A stretch of 47,799 bases of DNA from Chara braunii (GCA_003427395.1 BFEA01000813.1:415382-463180); one strand, 5' to 3'; positions 10,913-21,423 are shown, counted from the first letter of the stretch. A program made the numbers and translations. Notes: generated by a model not told the origin, from the sequence alone.

Positions 10913-11445
10913 GATGATGATGATGATGACGCAGATGATGGTATTGATGACGAGCACCTTTGATGATAGTACCCTGATGATGATGATGGTGGCGACGAGC
11001 AGCCCCCTGATGATGATGACGAAACATTATCGTGATGACGATGTCGATGATGACGCAAATGATGGTGTTGATGACGAGCACCTTGATGATAGTACCCTGA
11101 TCATGATGATGGTGGTGACGAGCAGCACCCTGATGATGATGACGAAACATTATCGTGGTGACGATGTCGATGATGATGATGAACCACGCCCTGTTGACGA
11201 TGCTGCTGCTGCTGATGATGACGAGCAGCACCCTGATGATGATGATGCTAGCAAACCTTGATGATGATGATGACGAACATCAGCTTGATAACAAACAACG
11301 CCCCTGATAGCCTCATCGTGATGGCGACAACAGTGCCTTGACTGTACTTGATGACACGTCCAATCTGTGCCCCTGAAGACAGACAACACCCTAATGACAA
11401 ACAGTGCCCCTAGGGAGTAGCAAGATGATGTAGACTCGCGACCTG
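10437..11445 (+). repeat. GAT-rich low-complexity tract with higher-order repeats
   Basis: The tract is dominated by (GAT)n. It also has longer units: a block of about 53 bp containing GGCGAGCATCACTAATGATG repeats near 10694-10805. A block of about 124 bp containing GACGAGCACC...ACGAGCAGC...GACGAAACATTATCGTG recurs at about 10926-11048 and 11049-11175. Long ORFs here encode only Met/Asp, His or Ser runs and are artefacts of the repeat. Confidence 0.9.
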
Positions 11446-11763
11446 ATGGCGAGGATGATGGCGATCAGCACCCCAATGGCCGACCATTACTGCAGTCACT
11501 CACACTTCAGAGTACCTAGGGCTAACTCCACTGCACTCCACAGACATCGACATAGCCAACGCCTCTCAGGCCAAATGCCACGTGCAGCAACGCAGCGGCA
11601 ATGGAGTGAAAATGTGGAACTCCCAGAAACTAGATGGTCTGCCACATCAGCCTGTGACATGGTATGGTCAAGCGCCTGCGGTAATCTAAGGACGCCAAAT
11701 TTAGGAGTGCTGAGCAGGTTAAGTGAAGGAAAAGCTAGGGTATGGAGATAGCCAGGAGGAAAT

Positions 11764-11792
11764 ATGTTGTGCAGTTACTGTAACTACAACAT
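11764..11792. repeat. Interrupted palindrome, 29 bp
   Basis: The arms are ATGTTGT then AGTTAC on the left, and GTAACT then ACAACAT on the right, around a single T, with a 2-nt GC bulge on the left arm. This gives 13 complementary pairs. Confidence 0.7.
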
Positions 11793-11821
11793 GGTTTGTC
11801 AGCACTCACTTCCTTCTTTTC

Positions 11822-11884
11822 AGGAGGAGGGAGGAGGGAGGAGGGAGGAGGGAGGAGGGAGGAGGGAGGAGGGAGGAAGGAGGA
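11822..11884 (+). repeat. Purine minisatellite (GGAGGGA)n
   Basis: About eight copies of GGAGGGA occur in an uninterrupted GA-only run. Such homopurine tracts can form triplexes and stall polymerases. Confidence 0.85.
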
Positions 11885-12164
11885 AAGAAACACCACCCCA
11901 TTCCATGCACGTCAACCGTGAACTTTCGGATGACTGTGACAAGAGTGGCCCGACGGTTGCTGAGGACCCCCAGGCCGCACGCCCTTCGGAAGCACGCCCT
12001 GGAGGCCCACGGCGGCCCTTAGGCCGCAGGTATTGGTTTTCAGACAGCATTCATTCATTTATTAATTTATCTATTTATTTGCTCCTATTTTTGTCTGTTC
12101 AGACGCCGTTTCGAACTTGCAGTCCCCAAGGCAGTGCCTTGGGCTGGGTACACCAGGAGGCAGG

Positions 12165-12169
12165 CCTCC
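12165..12169 (+). repeat. Left target-site duplication of element D (CCTCC)
   Basis: CCTCC directly precedes the 5' LTR. The same five bases directly follow the 3' LTR at 38540-38544. Five-base duplications are typical of Gypsy integrases. Confidence 0.75.
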
Positions 12170-12632
12170 TATTACGGACTCAGCCAGGGCTCGATCCTTG
12201 GTCCGCGGGTTACCACCCGCCAGGCTGCTATTCTATTTTTTTTGGAGTCTTTGATCTCCAGTTCCTGACTGTTGGCGCCCTCTGCAGTTGGCGCTCGTTC
12301 TCAAATCCCGCCTCTGCCACTTTCGGATTTCCTACTTGGCGCCATCCAGCATTCTGGCGCCCAGGCTCAGACCTTCGATTTTCAGCTCAGCCCCGACTCA
12401 AGCCGAGTTCGGGGACTTAGTTTTCGGCCTCAGTGCTTGTGCTTCAGTGTGACTTGCTGCGACATTGTGTACGGAACCAAGATTGCGACTTTGCGACTTT
12501 GCCACTTCGCCACTTTGTGTCCGTGTTCGTCGAGTCGTGTCGAGAATGTGTCGAGTTGAGTGAGTGTGTTTGTGTGCTTTCACTCCCTCCCTCTCTTCCC
12601 CGACCTTGCTGCTCTGCCTCTGCCCCTTCACA
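12170..12632 (+). repeat. 5' LTR of element D
   Basis: It is 463 bp, starts TATTACG (ancestral TGTTACG likely) and ends CTTCACA. It aligns with 38027-38539 throughout: CCAGGGCTCGATCC, GCGGGTTACCACCCGC, TTGGAGTCT, TCCAGTTCCTGACTGTTGGCG, TACTTGGCGCCATCC and GTACGGAACCAAGATTGCG. The ends form an imperfect terminal inverted repeat (TGTTACG against CGTCACA in the 3' copy). Confidence 0.85.
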
Positions 12633-12996
12633 CTAGTATTGGAGCGGCTTCAGCCCTCCCTCCCGCCCTGATTCAGTGCCGTTGCCGTCGACCTCATCGC
12701 CGTCGCTGCCACATCATCATCGTCGCCGTCATTTGCCACGTCATCGACATCATCGTTACCTCGTCGCCATTGTCGTCGCCATCGTCGCTGCCACATCATC
12801 GTCAGCATTCCCTCGTACCCGCTGCCACGTCACCGTTACCACTACCACTGCCATCGACAACGAGCAGGTAAGCCCCCGACAAACTTTTGTCCTTTTCTTT
12901 TTCTTTTTCTACCCCTCATATCTTCCTCCTCCTTATCGTCGTCGTCGTCATCGTTTCTTTTTCCTATTCTCCTTCTTCCTCTTCTGTTTCCCCCCC

Positions 12997-13385
12997 NNNN
13001 NNNNNNNNNNNNNNNNNNNNNNNNNNNNNNNNNNNNNNNNNNNNNNNNNNNNNNNNNNNNNNNNNNNNNNNNNNNNNNNNNNNNNNNNNNNNNNNNNNNN
13101 NNNNNNNNNNNNNNNNNNNNNNNNNNNNNNNNNNNNNNNNNNNNNNNNNNNNNNNNNNNNNNNNNNNNNNNNNNNNNNNNNNNNNNNNNNNNNNNNNNNN
13201 NNNNNNNNNNNNNNNNNNNNNNNNNNNNNNNNNNNNNNNNNNNNNNNNNNNNNNNNNNNNNNNNNNNNNNNNNNNNNNNNNNNNNNNNNNNNNNNNNNNN
13301 NNNNNNNNNNNNNNNNNNNNNNNNNNNNNNNNNNNNNNNNNNNNNNNNNNNNNNNNNNNNNNNNNNNNNNNNNNNNNNNNNNNNN
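12997..13385. other. Assembly gap (389 N)
   Basis: A continuous run of N. Predicted ORFs that span it are not evidence of coding. Confidence 0.99.
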
Positions 13386-14010
13386 CCCCGACCTTGATCG
13401 CGCCCAACTGCGGTCATTACTCCCCCACCTCACTCCCCAACTGCGCGCCGCCAGCCCCGACCCCAACTAGGACCTCCTTCCCCCCGACTTTCCCTTTCCC
13501 ACGCGCGGCCCGCTCGCGATCCCCCGAGTCCGGCTCCCCCCCCTGCGCGACTCTCCCCCCACGTTTCCCCCCCCCATCATCATCATCATCATCAATCTCC
13601 CCGTACAAACCTTTCCTTTACCCTACCCACCACGCTGCCACCCAATCAATCATAGATCTTCATTTATCCCTTTATTTATTTATAATTCATTTTTATTATT
13701 CATTTGAAATTCTTGTAAATTTGCAAATACTTAATTAATTATCTTTTTCGACATTTCTTTAAAATGCAATGAACCCAGATCCTAAAGACACTTGTCAACA
13801 ATGCAAGCCCAGATAGATAACCTGCTGATGATCATCAATAATCATAATCGTGTCCAGATACAAATGAGATGGGATAAATCATACAGAGACGAAGAAGGGA
13901 CGAGGGAGAATAGACTTAGAGTGGAGGTAGAAGACAATGCCCACTTCTACTTTGGGCTCCCTCCTCGATCGCCACCTCAATAATCAAAATCTGAAGTTCT
14001 ATCTCAATGT

Positions 14011-14225
14011 GTCACGTGGCACGTCAATCTGTCCTCATCAGCGAGCTGGAGCAATGTCGACGTCGAAAACCAGGTACGTATCTACAAACGCCCCACAAAT
14101 ATGATCTCTTTCCGAGTGACGATGAATCAGAACAGCAATACCAGTCACGTGGCCTCGCCACGTCAGCAACAGTATATGTGGCAGCGGCCACGTCAGCGGC
14201 AGCGCGTGGCAGCTGCCACGTCAGC
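14011..14225. promoter_or_regulatory. Cluster of ACGT-core motifs
   Basis: CACGTGGCACGTC, CACGTGGC, GCCACGTCAGC (three times) and related forms give at least six ACGT cores in about 215 bp. In plants such cores are typical binding sites of bZIP and bHLH factors. Function here is inference, and the block could be a tandem repeat remnant. Confidence 0.35.
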
Positions 14226-14699
14226 ATGCCCAGAAGACAATTACTAGCCAGCCACCATGCCAAGCCAGCAGCGCGTCGCCGTAGTCTTCCAAGTGCCAGC
14301 GTCCAGCCAGCGTCGCAGCGTCGCGCTAGCGTCGTAGTCAACGCGTGAAGTCAGCATTGACGCAAGACAGAATGTTCTCCAAGCCAGGAAGTCCAGACTT
14401 ATGTCACGTTGATATGGGGTCTGGACCCCGGTTGCTGCTCCCCTAGGCCGTCGAGATCTCGAGGCAAATGACGGCTCAGATAGGCCTGAAACCGAACTCC
14501 CTGTGGCCTTGATGCTGTCTGGGTACCTGCGCACAACAAGTGAATGTATCCGACCAAGGGCCTGGGCATGGTACCGTTGACAGTTGACTTAGACTTTTGA
14601 TTTTTTTAGGGTAGTGCGTGGTCACACTACCTGGCACAGGCTGAGTTCGGCCTGTGTTGTCTGGGCTCCGTTCGAGGCCCAGACTGCTGCAGAACATGG

Positions 14700-15280
14700 G
14701 TTACTGCAAAAATTCGAAACTACTTTTAATTCATTCTTTTTCGGAAACTTTGAAATACGTTGGAATTAATTAAATTCTTTTTTGATATTTCAAAATTAAA
14801 AAATAATTTTAATTAATTATTTTTCTCGAATATCTTAATTCATTCAATTCCCTTTTTTATTTTTCAAAATTTTCTTGAAATTCGAAAACGCCTTGTGATC
14901 AATCCTTCTTTTTTTCCTTCTTAAAACTCGACAATATTTTAGCTTTACTTAAATCCTTTTTCGAAATTTTCACGTTTTTGCAAACCATACCCCAAAATTA
15001 ATTTCGGGTAAAATTAAACCCAAATTGGAATTTATTTTTCTTCGAAATTAATTATCTCCTTTTTCCCTTTTTCGATATTTTCAGCAAAAGTTTCTGGAAA
15101 TTTTCGTTTTGCAAGATTCTTCTTGAATTTCTTCCCAAGGCGTATTCTCGAATTAACCTCGAGAACATTAATTAATTCGAATAGCAATTAATCCACTTTA
15201 ATTTTGCAAATTTATTATCATTATTATTTTTTTTGTAAATTATCTTCTTTTGATGCTCTTGTAAATAGGAACCCGCCCCC
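14700..15280. other. AT-rich island with recurring TTTTTCGAAATTTT-like motif
   Basis: This is strongly AT-rich compared with the C-rich gag that follows. Variants of TTTTCGAAATT, TTCAAAATTTTC and AATTAATTAATT recur about eight times. No ORF is present. It may be an intron-like or matrix-attachment-like leader segment, or the remnant of another insertion. Confidence 0.5.
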
Positions 15281-15291
15281 CTCCCCCGGGC

Positions 15292-16958
15292 ATGCCACGC
15301 TCAACCAGGAACTCTCAACGTGCAGATGCCGAACCCGCTGCGGCCTCCACCTCATCTGCCGCTAACTCCTCATTCGCCGCTACCACCGCTTCCTCCCCCA
15401 CCATGGCCCAATCATCCTGCATTGATATGTCCGACATCCGCACCGACTCCGTCGACAGCATCGCCCGCAACCTCGCAGGCGAGCAAACACCAGCACCCGA
15501 TGCCACCATCGACCTCGCCCCGCATGATAACATCTCTCCAGACATCCACGGACGACATCAAAACATCCATTTCCACCATCTCTACTCGCGTGACCACCAT
15601 TGAAAGTCACACCCCCGCCATCCAGGTCGTCACCACCACATCCCCCCCCCCTCCACCTCGGGTGCCACTACCCTTCCCCCATCCTCCGCCTCCACATCTA
15701 CACCAATCACCCCGTCCCCCACGTCCGCCGCCCTCTCCGCTAGCATGCCATCCACACCTCCGCCTTCATCCACCACTACCTCCACCCTGGTCACCAAGAA
15801 GACAACCCCCGTCGTCACGCAGTCATCAATCCCTCCCAGTCAAAACCCCTCATGGCTTCAGCCACTATCACTTCCACCCATACCCAGATCAACCCCACAC
15901 CTCAAGCCTTGCTCCCCGTTATCCCAAAAGCTCCTCCGACCAATCCCACTACCAACGTCACCCGGGTACCGTCCTCCTCACCGAAACTTGATTTCAACAC
16001 CCTCGCCACCGCAACACCCTTAACGGGTAACATTCCCCCATCCTTCCGGTCAATGGATATCCCCCCCTTCACCGGCCTTCCCCACGAGGAAGTGTTCGTC
16101 TTTCTCAGCAAACTATACGATGCGTTCTCCCTCCACAACGTCCCTGTTACACACTGGCTCCCTATTGCCAGCACCAGGCTACAGGAAGGTGCCGCTCGTT
16201 GGTGGTACACCGAAGGAGCTAACCGCCAACACACAAATGAGTAACCCCGTTCCTTCCTACGGTAGGCCAATCTCATCACCTGCACATTCCGACCACAAAA
16301 GACGGTCGAAAACTACTTTGAGCAACTCTGTCGTCTTCGACAGAACGGCCGAACCAACTGCTTTGCTCAATACGTCTGTAAGTTGGGGCAACACGTCCCC
16401 CTTGACTACGTCAACGATGCGGCATTCGTCTCCCGCTTCAAACGGGGATGCCACAAGGACCTAGCCGCCTCCCTCGTCCACGAGCCCCCAATGTCCCGCT
16501 CTGATCTCCTCGACCGCGCCATTCACCTCGACAAATTCCTCACCCCGTACAAGGACGCACTTACATCCGCCCCACCCCGCCCACGATTATTTCATAACAT
16601 CACCGACGAAACCTCTCTCTGCCTCCTCGAACGAATTCTTCGCCTCGACCCCGACATCCTCACCGATTTCGTAGACACCACATCACTCTTCGCTGACGAA
16701 CTCTCCGCTATTCACCTCATGCAAATGGAAAAGAGAGAACGCTCTAGCCGCCTTCCCCCGACCACCCTCCCGGGGCACCTCAAGAAACTCACCCCCGAGG
16801 AAAGAGCTCACCTTCAAGCAAAAGGTGGATGCTTCCGATGCCGACAAATACGCCACCAGCAAACCAACTACCCACTTGCTAGACAATTCACACGCCATCC
16901 CGCGAACCCCCAACCTACTACTTCCGCATCCGCCACTCCCGGGCCCTCCTCCACTTGA
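15292..16958 (+). pseudogene. gag: Element D gag, frameshifted, with damaged zinc knuckle
   Basis: This is the structural protein of the chromovirus. The ATG at 15292 follows a C-rich leader. The N-terminus is Ala/Ser/Thr-rich, and a short coiled-coil-like stretch (TDDIKTSISTISTRVTTIE) is in another frame near 15555-15610. A Pro/Thr-rich linker follows, then the capsid (PPFTGLPHEEVFVFLSKLY, near 16066-16122; RWWYTEG, near 16200). The capsid continues in a new frame (FVSRFKRGCHKDLAASLV near 16425-16480). The knuckle near 16830-16870 reads CFRCRQIRHQQTNY: two Cys and His are kept, but the fourth ligand is Tyr where Cys is expected. At least four frame changes occur between 15530 and 16300. Confidence 0.8.
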
Positions 16959-17715
16959 ACACTGTCCCCATGGTCACCACGCACCCGTCCCGGCATCGGC
17001 GACTAGTCCGCCGACCATCCCATCGGTAACAACCTCCACCCCACCGGTGACCCATTTGGCATCGACAATATGTCTGCCTCCCCTATCTCCAGTGCCGCAC
17101 ATCCCACCGGACGACCCCCAGGCGTCGCAACCCTCGTCGTCTGACGCCCTCACCGCCACATGTCCCGCAACCCTCCTTCCAAATCCATCCTCTGTCACCT
17201 TCTTTGATGTTGTTGGGGAACAAGCCCGACTCGATCATCTTGTCCGATTAGGCAATGAACAACGCCGCCTCAACATCATTATCTCCACCGCCAACTCATC
17301 ACGCTTTCACCTCAAATTCATCGTTGCCACCCTCAGTGCGTCTATGTCTAAGTTTTGGGCCCTCCTCGACTACATCACCTACGCGTGTGTCTGGAAAGTC
17401 GGTCTTACCTCTACCGGTTAGGACTTCCCGATCACAATTCGTTTAGGGGACAAAGACACCGCCGTCGTAGTAGACCGCAAGGTTCCCAAGACCACCATGA
17501 CTGTCAGAACACTCCGCAGTCAGGTCTCATTCGATGTCATGCACTTACGATCCATGGCTGAAGCATAGTAGATGTTGAATCAAGTGGATCTACTTCTCGA
17601 TATATCCCCTTCGCAGCAAGATTCTAAGAAAGAACAGTAGTAGCGACATCGGTTTGGGAACACCGTGGCTGGACCGCTACATGTCATTCTCGTTCCACCC
17701 CACTTCATTCGCCTT
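16959..17715 (+). pseudogene. pol: Element D protease region, heavily decayed
   Basis: The retropepsin position between nucleocapsid and RT is recognisable by order and by two remnants. One is a segment LLDYITYACV near 17365-17395, where LLDSGAT is usual, so only the Asp of the active site survives. The other is TPWLDRY at 17660-17680, a motif that closes the protease domain in chromoviruses. Stops occur near 17419, 17567 and 17637, with changes of frame. The identification depends on position as much as on sequence. Confidence 0.65.
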
Positions 17716-18414
17716 ACCAACCTCCCTGACACAACCATCGACATTCCCTATCTCCCCTATCCCCCCTCCCTAAGCTCCGTCACCACGCACCAATTCCTTC
17801 ACATGGCTCGCACGTACCCTGACTCCACCTACTATTGCCTTGTCCTTGATCGCGAGCGTCCGGAGGACTTGCTCCCAACAGACAAACCCGACCAAGCCCC
17901 CCCCTCTAACCCCGCCCTCACCTCCATCCTCGACGAGTTCAAGGACGTCTTCCCCGAGTCCTTACCCGTCGGATTACTTCCGGATTGTGATGTGTCCCAC
18001 ACCATCGATTTGGAGTCTGTTACTCTCCACCTTGCCGCCCTCCGTACCAACTCTCCGTTCCGAAAGTCGAAGAAATGAGCCCAATGAACTCCTTGAAAAA
18101 GGATTAATTAAGCCAAGTTCATCCCCCTTCGACACAAGCTGCCTTTTCGTCAAGAAAGGCGAACACCGGAACTCCGGATGTGCACATACTACCGCACCTT
18201 GAATCGGATCACGATCAAGAACAAGTACCCCCTACCTCGGATCTCCGAGCTTCTTGATCGCTTCCGTGGAGCCAAATATTTTACCAACATTGACCTCCGC
18301 AGTGGCTTCCACCAGATCCGCATTCGCGAGGAGGACACCCAAAAAACCGCATTCCGTTCTCGCTTTGGGCACTACGAGTTCCTCGTGATGCCCTTTCGAC
18401 TCACCAACACTCCC
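17716..18414 (+). pseudogene. pol: Element D reverse transcriptase, N-terminal part, cut by insertion
   Basis: The protease-RT linker (LTSILDEFKDVFPESLP near 17915-17965) is followed by fingers in shifted frames: [12 protein letters not shown] near 18093-18130 and [21 protein letters not shown] near 18180-18243. The palm begins with [13 protein letters not shown] (18290-18328) and ends at [13 protein letters not shown] (18379-18414). The sequence then turns into unrelated AT-rich DNA at TGAATTAGC. The first catalytic Asp (NID) is present, and the YLDD box is on the other side of the insertion at 34711. At least two frameshifts and a stop after KSKK (18076-18078) add to the damage. Confidence 0.9.
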
Positions 18415-18424
18415 TGAATTAGCA

Positions 18425-18610
18425 AAAATGTGGGCAGCACTCCCTTTAGAAAAGGGGACTTTCCAGATTTTTACTAAGCCATACATAAAAATTAGACAAG
18501 TTGAACTTTGAAAAGTCAAATTTTGGCTAACTCCTTGGACTTGCAGAAATTTCGGCAGCGCTTCCCATAGAGAAAGTAGCTTACCAAAATTTATACAAAA
18601 CCAAGTATAA
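18425..18610 (+). repeat. Degenerate tandem pair (GCAGCRCTTCCC type)
   Basis: Unit 1 (GCAAAAATGTGGGCAGCACTCCCTT..., near 18422) and unit 2 (GCAGAAATTTCGGCAGCGCTTCCCAT..., near 18545) continue in parallel through GA-rich, TTTTTAC/TTTATAC and ATACATAA/AAGTATAA segments. The offset is about 123 bp. The unit lies at the left end of the inserted block. Confidence 0.6.
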
Positions 18611-18889
18611 CAAATGACCCCGGAAAATGCAGAAATCGACCTAAGTAAAATAAACTTAGCTCAGAAAATGCAGGAATTCAAACTAACTCCTATGGCTCTA
18701 GCACGTGGCGAGCATCTAAAGCAGCTACCTGTCAACTAAAACTCGGACTAAGTAATAATCTCACTCAGCCACATGCAAGACCAAGCCACAAAGGTAAGTA
18801 CTCTCCCCAACCCAAAGCCAATCTTATCAAACAATGGTTCATAATCTTTCAATGACTTATCCCTTTATACCTAGCTTACATAAGGCATA
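18611..18889. other. AT-rich sequence, nothing recognised
   Basis: No ORF of note and no recognisable element feature occurs before the first hairpin of the array. Confidence 0.4.
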
Positions 18890-19627
18890 AAGCTAGACCA
18901 CCCAACCTTATGAAACATGTTTAGCTTAGCCATCGAGTATACACAAACAAAGGGCAAAACAACTTTTCTTTTCTTTGGGCATATGACTAGGCCACCCTAG
19001 TCGCCCTGAACTGTTTAGGATAACCCAATTATATATAATTGTCTGCACTGAGTCTTTTGGGGTAGCATATAATTGAACCGATCATCTTTAGCTCGAGGTT
19101 CAGTTTGCCCTTTCGTACCACAAGTTCATTCTTAATTCATACTCTCTTCGAGTTGTGATAATCTATAGCCAGACCACCCAAACTTATGGGACACTGTCTG
19201 ACTAGTCTGTTCATAAGTAAGATAGTAATAAACTATAACCAATTATACCCTTTTGATTCCAACATGTGCGTGGCATTGGACCAAGACCACCCAAACTTAT
19301 GGAACATGTCTTGTCCTCTGCCTGGTTTGATCCCTTAAATAAAGCAGGAAGAGGTTGAGCCACCCGAACTTATGGAACATGCTCAAACCCCCACGTTTAG
19401 AACCAAAAGAAACTGAGAAAGCCCAAAATAAGCATGGCAACCAAGCCACCCAAACTTATGGGACAATGCTTGGTTCCCAAAAAGTCAACCACAAACAACC
19501 CTCGTAAGTCAGAGCAACCATACTACCCAAACTTATTGAACAAGTCGGGTTCTTCAGGCAATCGAAAATAAACATATCATTGGGTCATCCAAATTTATGG
19601 AGACTCTCCTTGCCTTTGGTTGACCCA
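18890..19627. repeat. Hairpin array with one conserved loop motif and differing, self-complementary stems
   Basis: The loop motif CCACCCAAACTTATGG followed by GACA/AACA recurs about seven times. Each copy sits between complementary arms. The arms are: 18890-18898/18919-18927 (9 pairs, one G-T); 19166-19174/19196-19204 (8 pairs, one mismatch); 19278-19287/19308-19316 (9 pairs, one bulge); 19353-19360/19381-19389 (8 pairs, one bulge); 19439-19446/19468-19475 (8 perfect pairs, AACCAAGC/GCTTGGTT); 19516-19523/19544-19551 (6 pairs); and 19581-19587/19621-19627 (7 pairs, longer loop). Loops are 20-21 nt in six copies. A short form with GCCACC as loop is at 18985-19002. Stem sequences differ between copies, which is a covariation pattern. 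I do not recognise the family. Confidence 0.85.
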
Positions 19628-21423
19628 GTCAAACTCAAGCAATACAACCTTCCTCCCACCTTCCCCCTAGATACAACCCCTCTTCACAATCTGTTTTCAG
19701 CCAAACAATAAAATTGAAACTGAGCTTGCGCAAACATTCCTTTATTAACTCTAGCTTGTCCTGAAAGTCAAATATAAAGTCAAAGTAGGGATGCATGCAG
19801 TATACTCAGTCAACCATAGCAAGACGTACAGATATGGCTATAACCAGGTCTATAGAGGGAAAGCAATGGTTACCTTTCAATTCCCTGCCTCCAAAACTCC
19901 TCCTGAGTTCCGGCAGAGCTCCCACAATCGGTGGGCAGACTCCCCACAGAGTCTTGACGCGGTCCTACGTGTTGCAATCCCGCCTGCTGCCTTCCTCTCG
20001 TAACCAGGAATAGACTTAGATTGAGAAGGGCAAAATGATAAGGGGTTTCAAATGCTCGAGATACAAGAAGGGACTGACTCAACTCTCAGGAGAGGGCCTT
20101 GTTATCTTCCATCGCCTGAGGTCCCCGCAATGGTGACCAAATACGCAGTAATACCGCCAACTTGAAGTCAAAGCGCCGAACGTTGACCTCCTGACGGTCC
20201 TCCATATCGCAGCAATGCCCTGTTGCAAGGCCCAATTACCTCTCTAAACTATGGTGTCGCCTCTCTTGACCGAAGTGCCGCTAAGCGGCCTTGAAGGGCA
20301 GCGTTCGAATAGAGCACACCCAACGCGCAGGCGAAAGGTATCAGGGCACAGCAAAAACGCGGCGTGCTAAACAGGTCCCGCCTGACAACAAGATCCAAAG
20401 TAGGGCTCAACAACAAAGCCTCACAAAGCGCAACAGGATTCAACAATATCCAGTGATATATAACGCAAGCTCTTCGTTCGAATGCAGCAAGGTACTGCAT
20501 ATGCACCCGGCACCGCTCAGCAGTGACGTGCACTGCACGACAACAGAAGGGCTCGACTCACCGGCGACTGAAGACTAGGAACCCTGCAGCCTCAATCTGC
20601 ACTTCGGCTACAACATCAGCCTTCAGTCCTACTTGGGCAGTTCCCTTCCTGCAGGCCAGCTCCGACAGCAAGAGGTAGGCCAGCCACTCAACCCAACGTG
20701 TGTACCATGAGCCCCTCCTCTCACTTGGCGCTTATCGCCCGGCTAGTAGCGGCACACGAATCGACATGCAGCCCGTAGACGTCTGTAACCCCAACCGCAG
20801 TGCATGAATATGTTGACCTTGCAGACCATCGCCAAACCCAGGTACGTGCCCTCGCCCCATCATCCTAATCTCTCTCTCTTGGCGCTTAATTCTTGATGAA
20901 CCTGGTCGGAGATCCGACCAGGTGCATCCCGTTTTAGGCAAGGGCCGAGTACCGAATGATTAGAAGCTCACCGTCGGCACAATTAACGACGACGACGAGT
21001 AGTGTCAGGGTCTATCCTTAATAAATCCCCACAACCCTCCTCTCATTCCTTCGCGCCCTGCCCTTCTCCTACTCCGCTCCGCCATGCAGAAGGTCGTGCC
21101 CGAAGAGCGCAATGCACTTGACCAACTGAACGAGGGTACCAGCAGCGCGGAGATGGAGGTGACTATCCCCATGGGCGAAGGCGACTACAACGATGTAGAT
21201 GAGTGCACCTGCACATCGACCAGCACTATTACAACAACGATGCTGGTTGCGTATGGCGGACACAACGGGTGCGAGGAGTTCAACGAGCAGTAGAATGACA
21301 ACTAGCACGGGAGCCTGAGGAGCACCACCAAAAACTCCCTGCTAGAAGGTGGCCGAACACACTGTGATCCAAATGCAATCCTCCCGCGCGCAGCACCTAA
21401 CCCCTGCAGCGCCATGAACGGTC
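19628..21423. other. Unrecognised DNA of the inserted block
   Basis: There is no protein with a known motif. Small ORFs exist, for example 21084-21293 (+), an acidic, Thr-rich 69-codon reading frame ending in FNEQ, but nothing supports them as genes. AATAAA lies near 19707. A perfect 11-bp-arm palindrome is at 20900-20923. Composition changes from AT-rich to GC-balanced near 19900. Confidence 0.4.
20900..20923. repeat. Perfect inverted repeat, 11-bp arms, 2-nt loop
   Basis: ACCTGGTCGGA, then GA, then TCCGACCAGGT. This is the strongest perfect palindrome in the window. Confidence 0.9.

Larger units (their letters stand above)
11446..12164. other. Spacer with purine minisatellite and TTAT tract; flank of element D
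   Basis: No gene is supported. A GGAGGGA-type purine minisatellite lies at 11822-11884, and an ATTTATTTATT-like tract at about 12048-12085. A near-palindrome lies at 11764-11792 (listed separately). The last 60 bp are the left flank of element D; their continuation past D begins at 38545. Confidence 0.6.
12633..15291 (+). other. Long leader of element D, including an assembly gap and an AT-rich island
   Basis: No gene is supported in this 2.66 kb. It begins with CTAGTATTGGAGCGGC; I cannot identify a convincing primer-binding site. A pyrimidine and (TCG/TCA)n-rich part follows, then the gap at 12997-13385, a (CAT)n run near 13577, an AT-rich stretch near 13650-13760, a block with repeated ACGT cores (14011-14225), and an AT-rich island at 14700-15280. 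Retroelement leaders are usually shorter, so an older insertion here is possible. Confidence 0.55.

Noticed and set aside
10591-11261. Long His-, Ser-, Asp- and Ile-rich ORFs on both strands
   Set aside because: They are translations of the (GAT)n tract in different frames.
12676-13738. ORFs of 170-280 codons across 12997-13385
   Set aside because: They consist mostly of N; the coding outside is low-complexity.
18890-19627. Hairpin array read as a CRISPR array
   Set aside because: The repeated part is a loop motif flanked by varying self-complementary arms, spacing is irregular (about 63-113 bp), no cas gene is present, and the locus is eukaryotic.
21084-21293. Small acidic ORF as a possible host gene
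   Set aside because: It is 69 codons without motif, start context or splice evidence, in a region of nested repeats.
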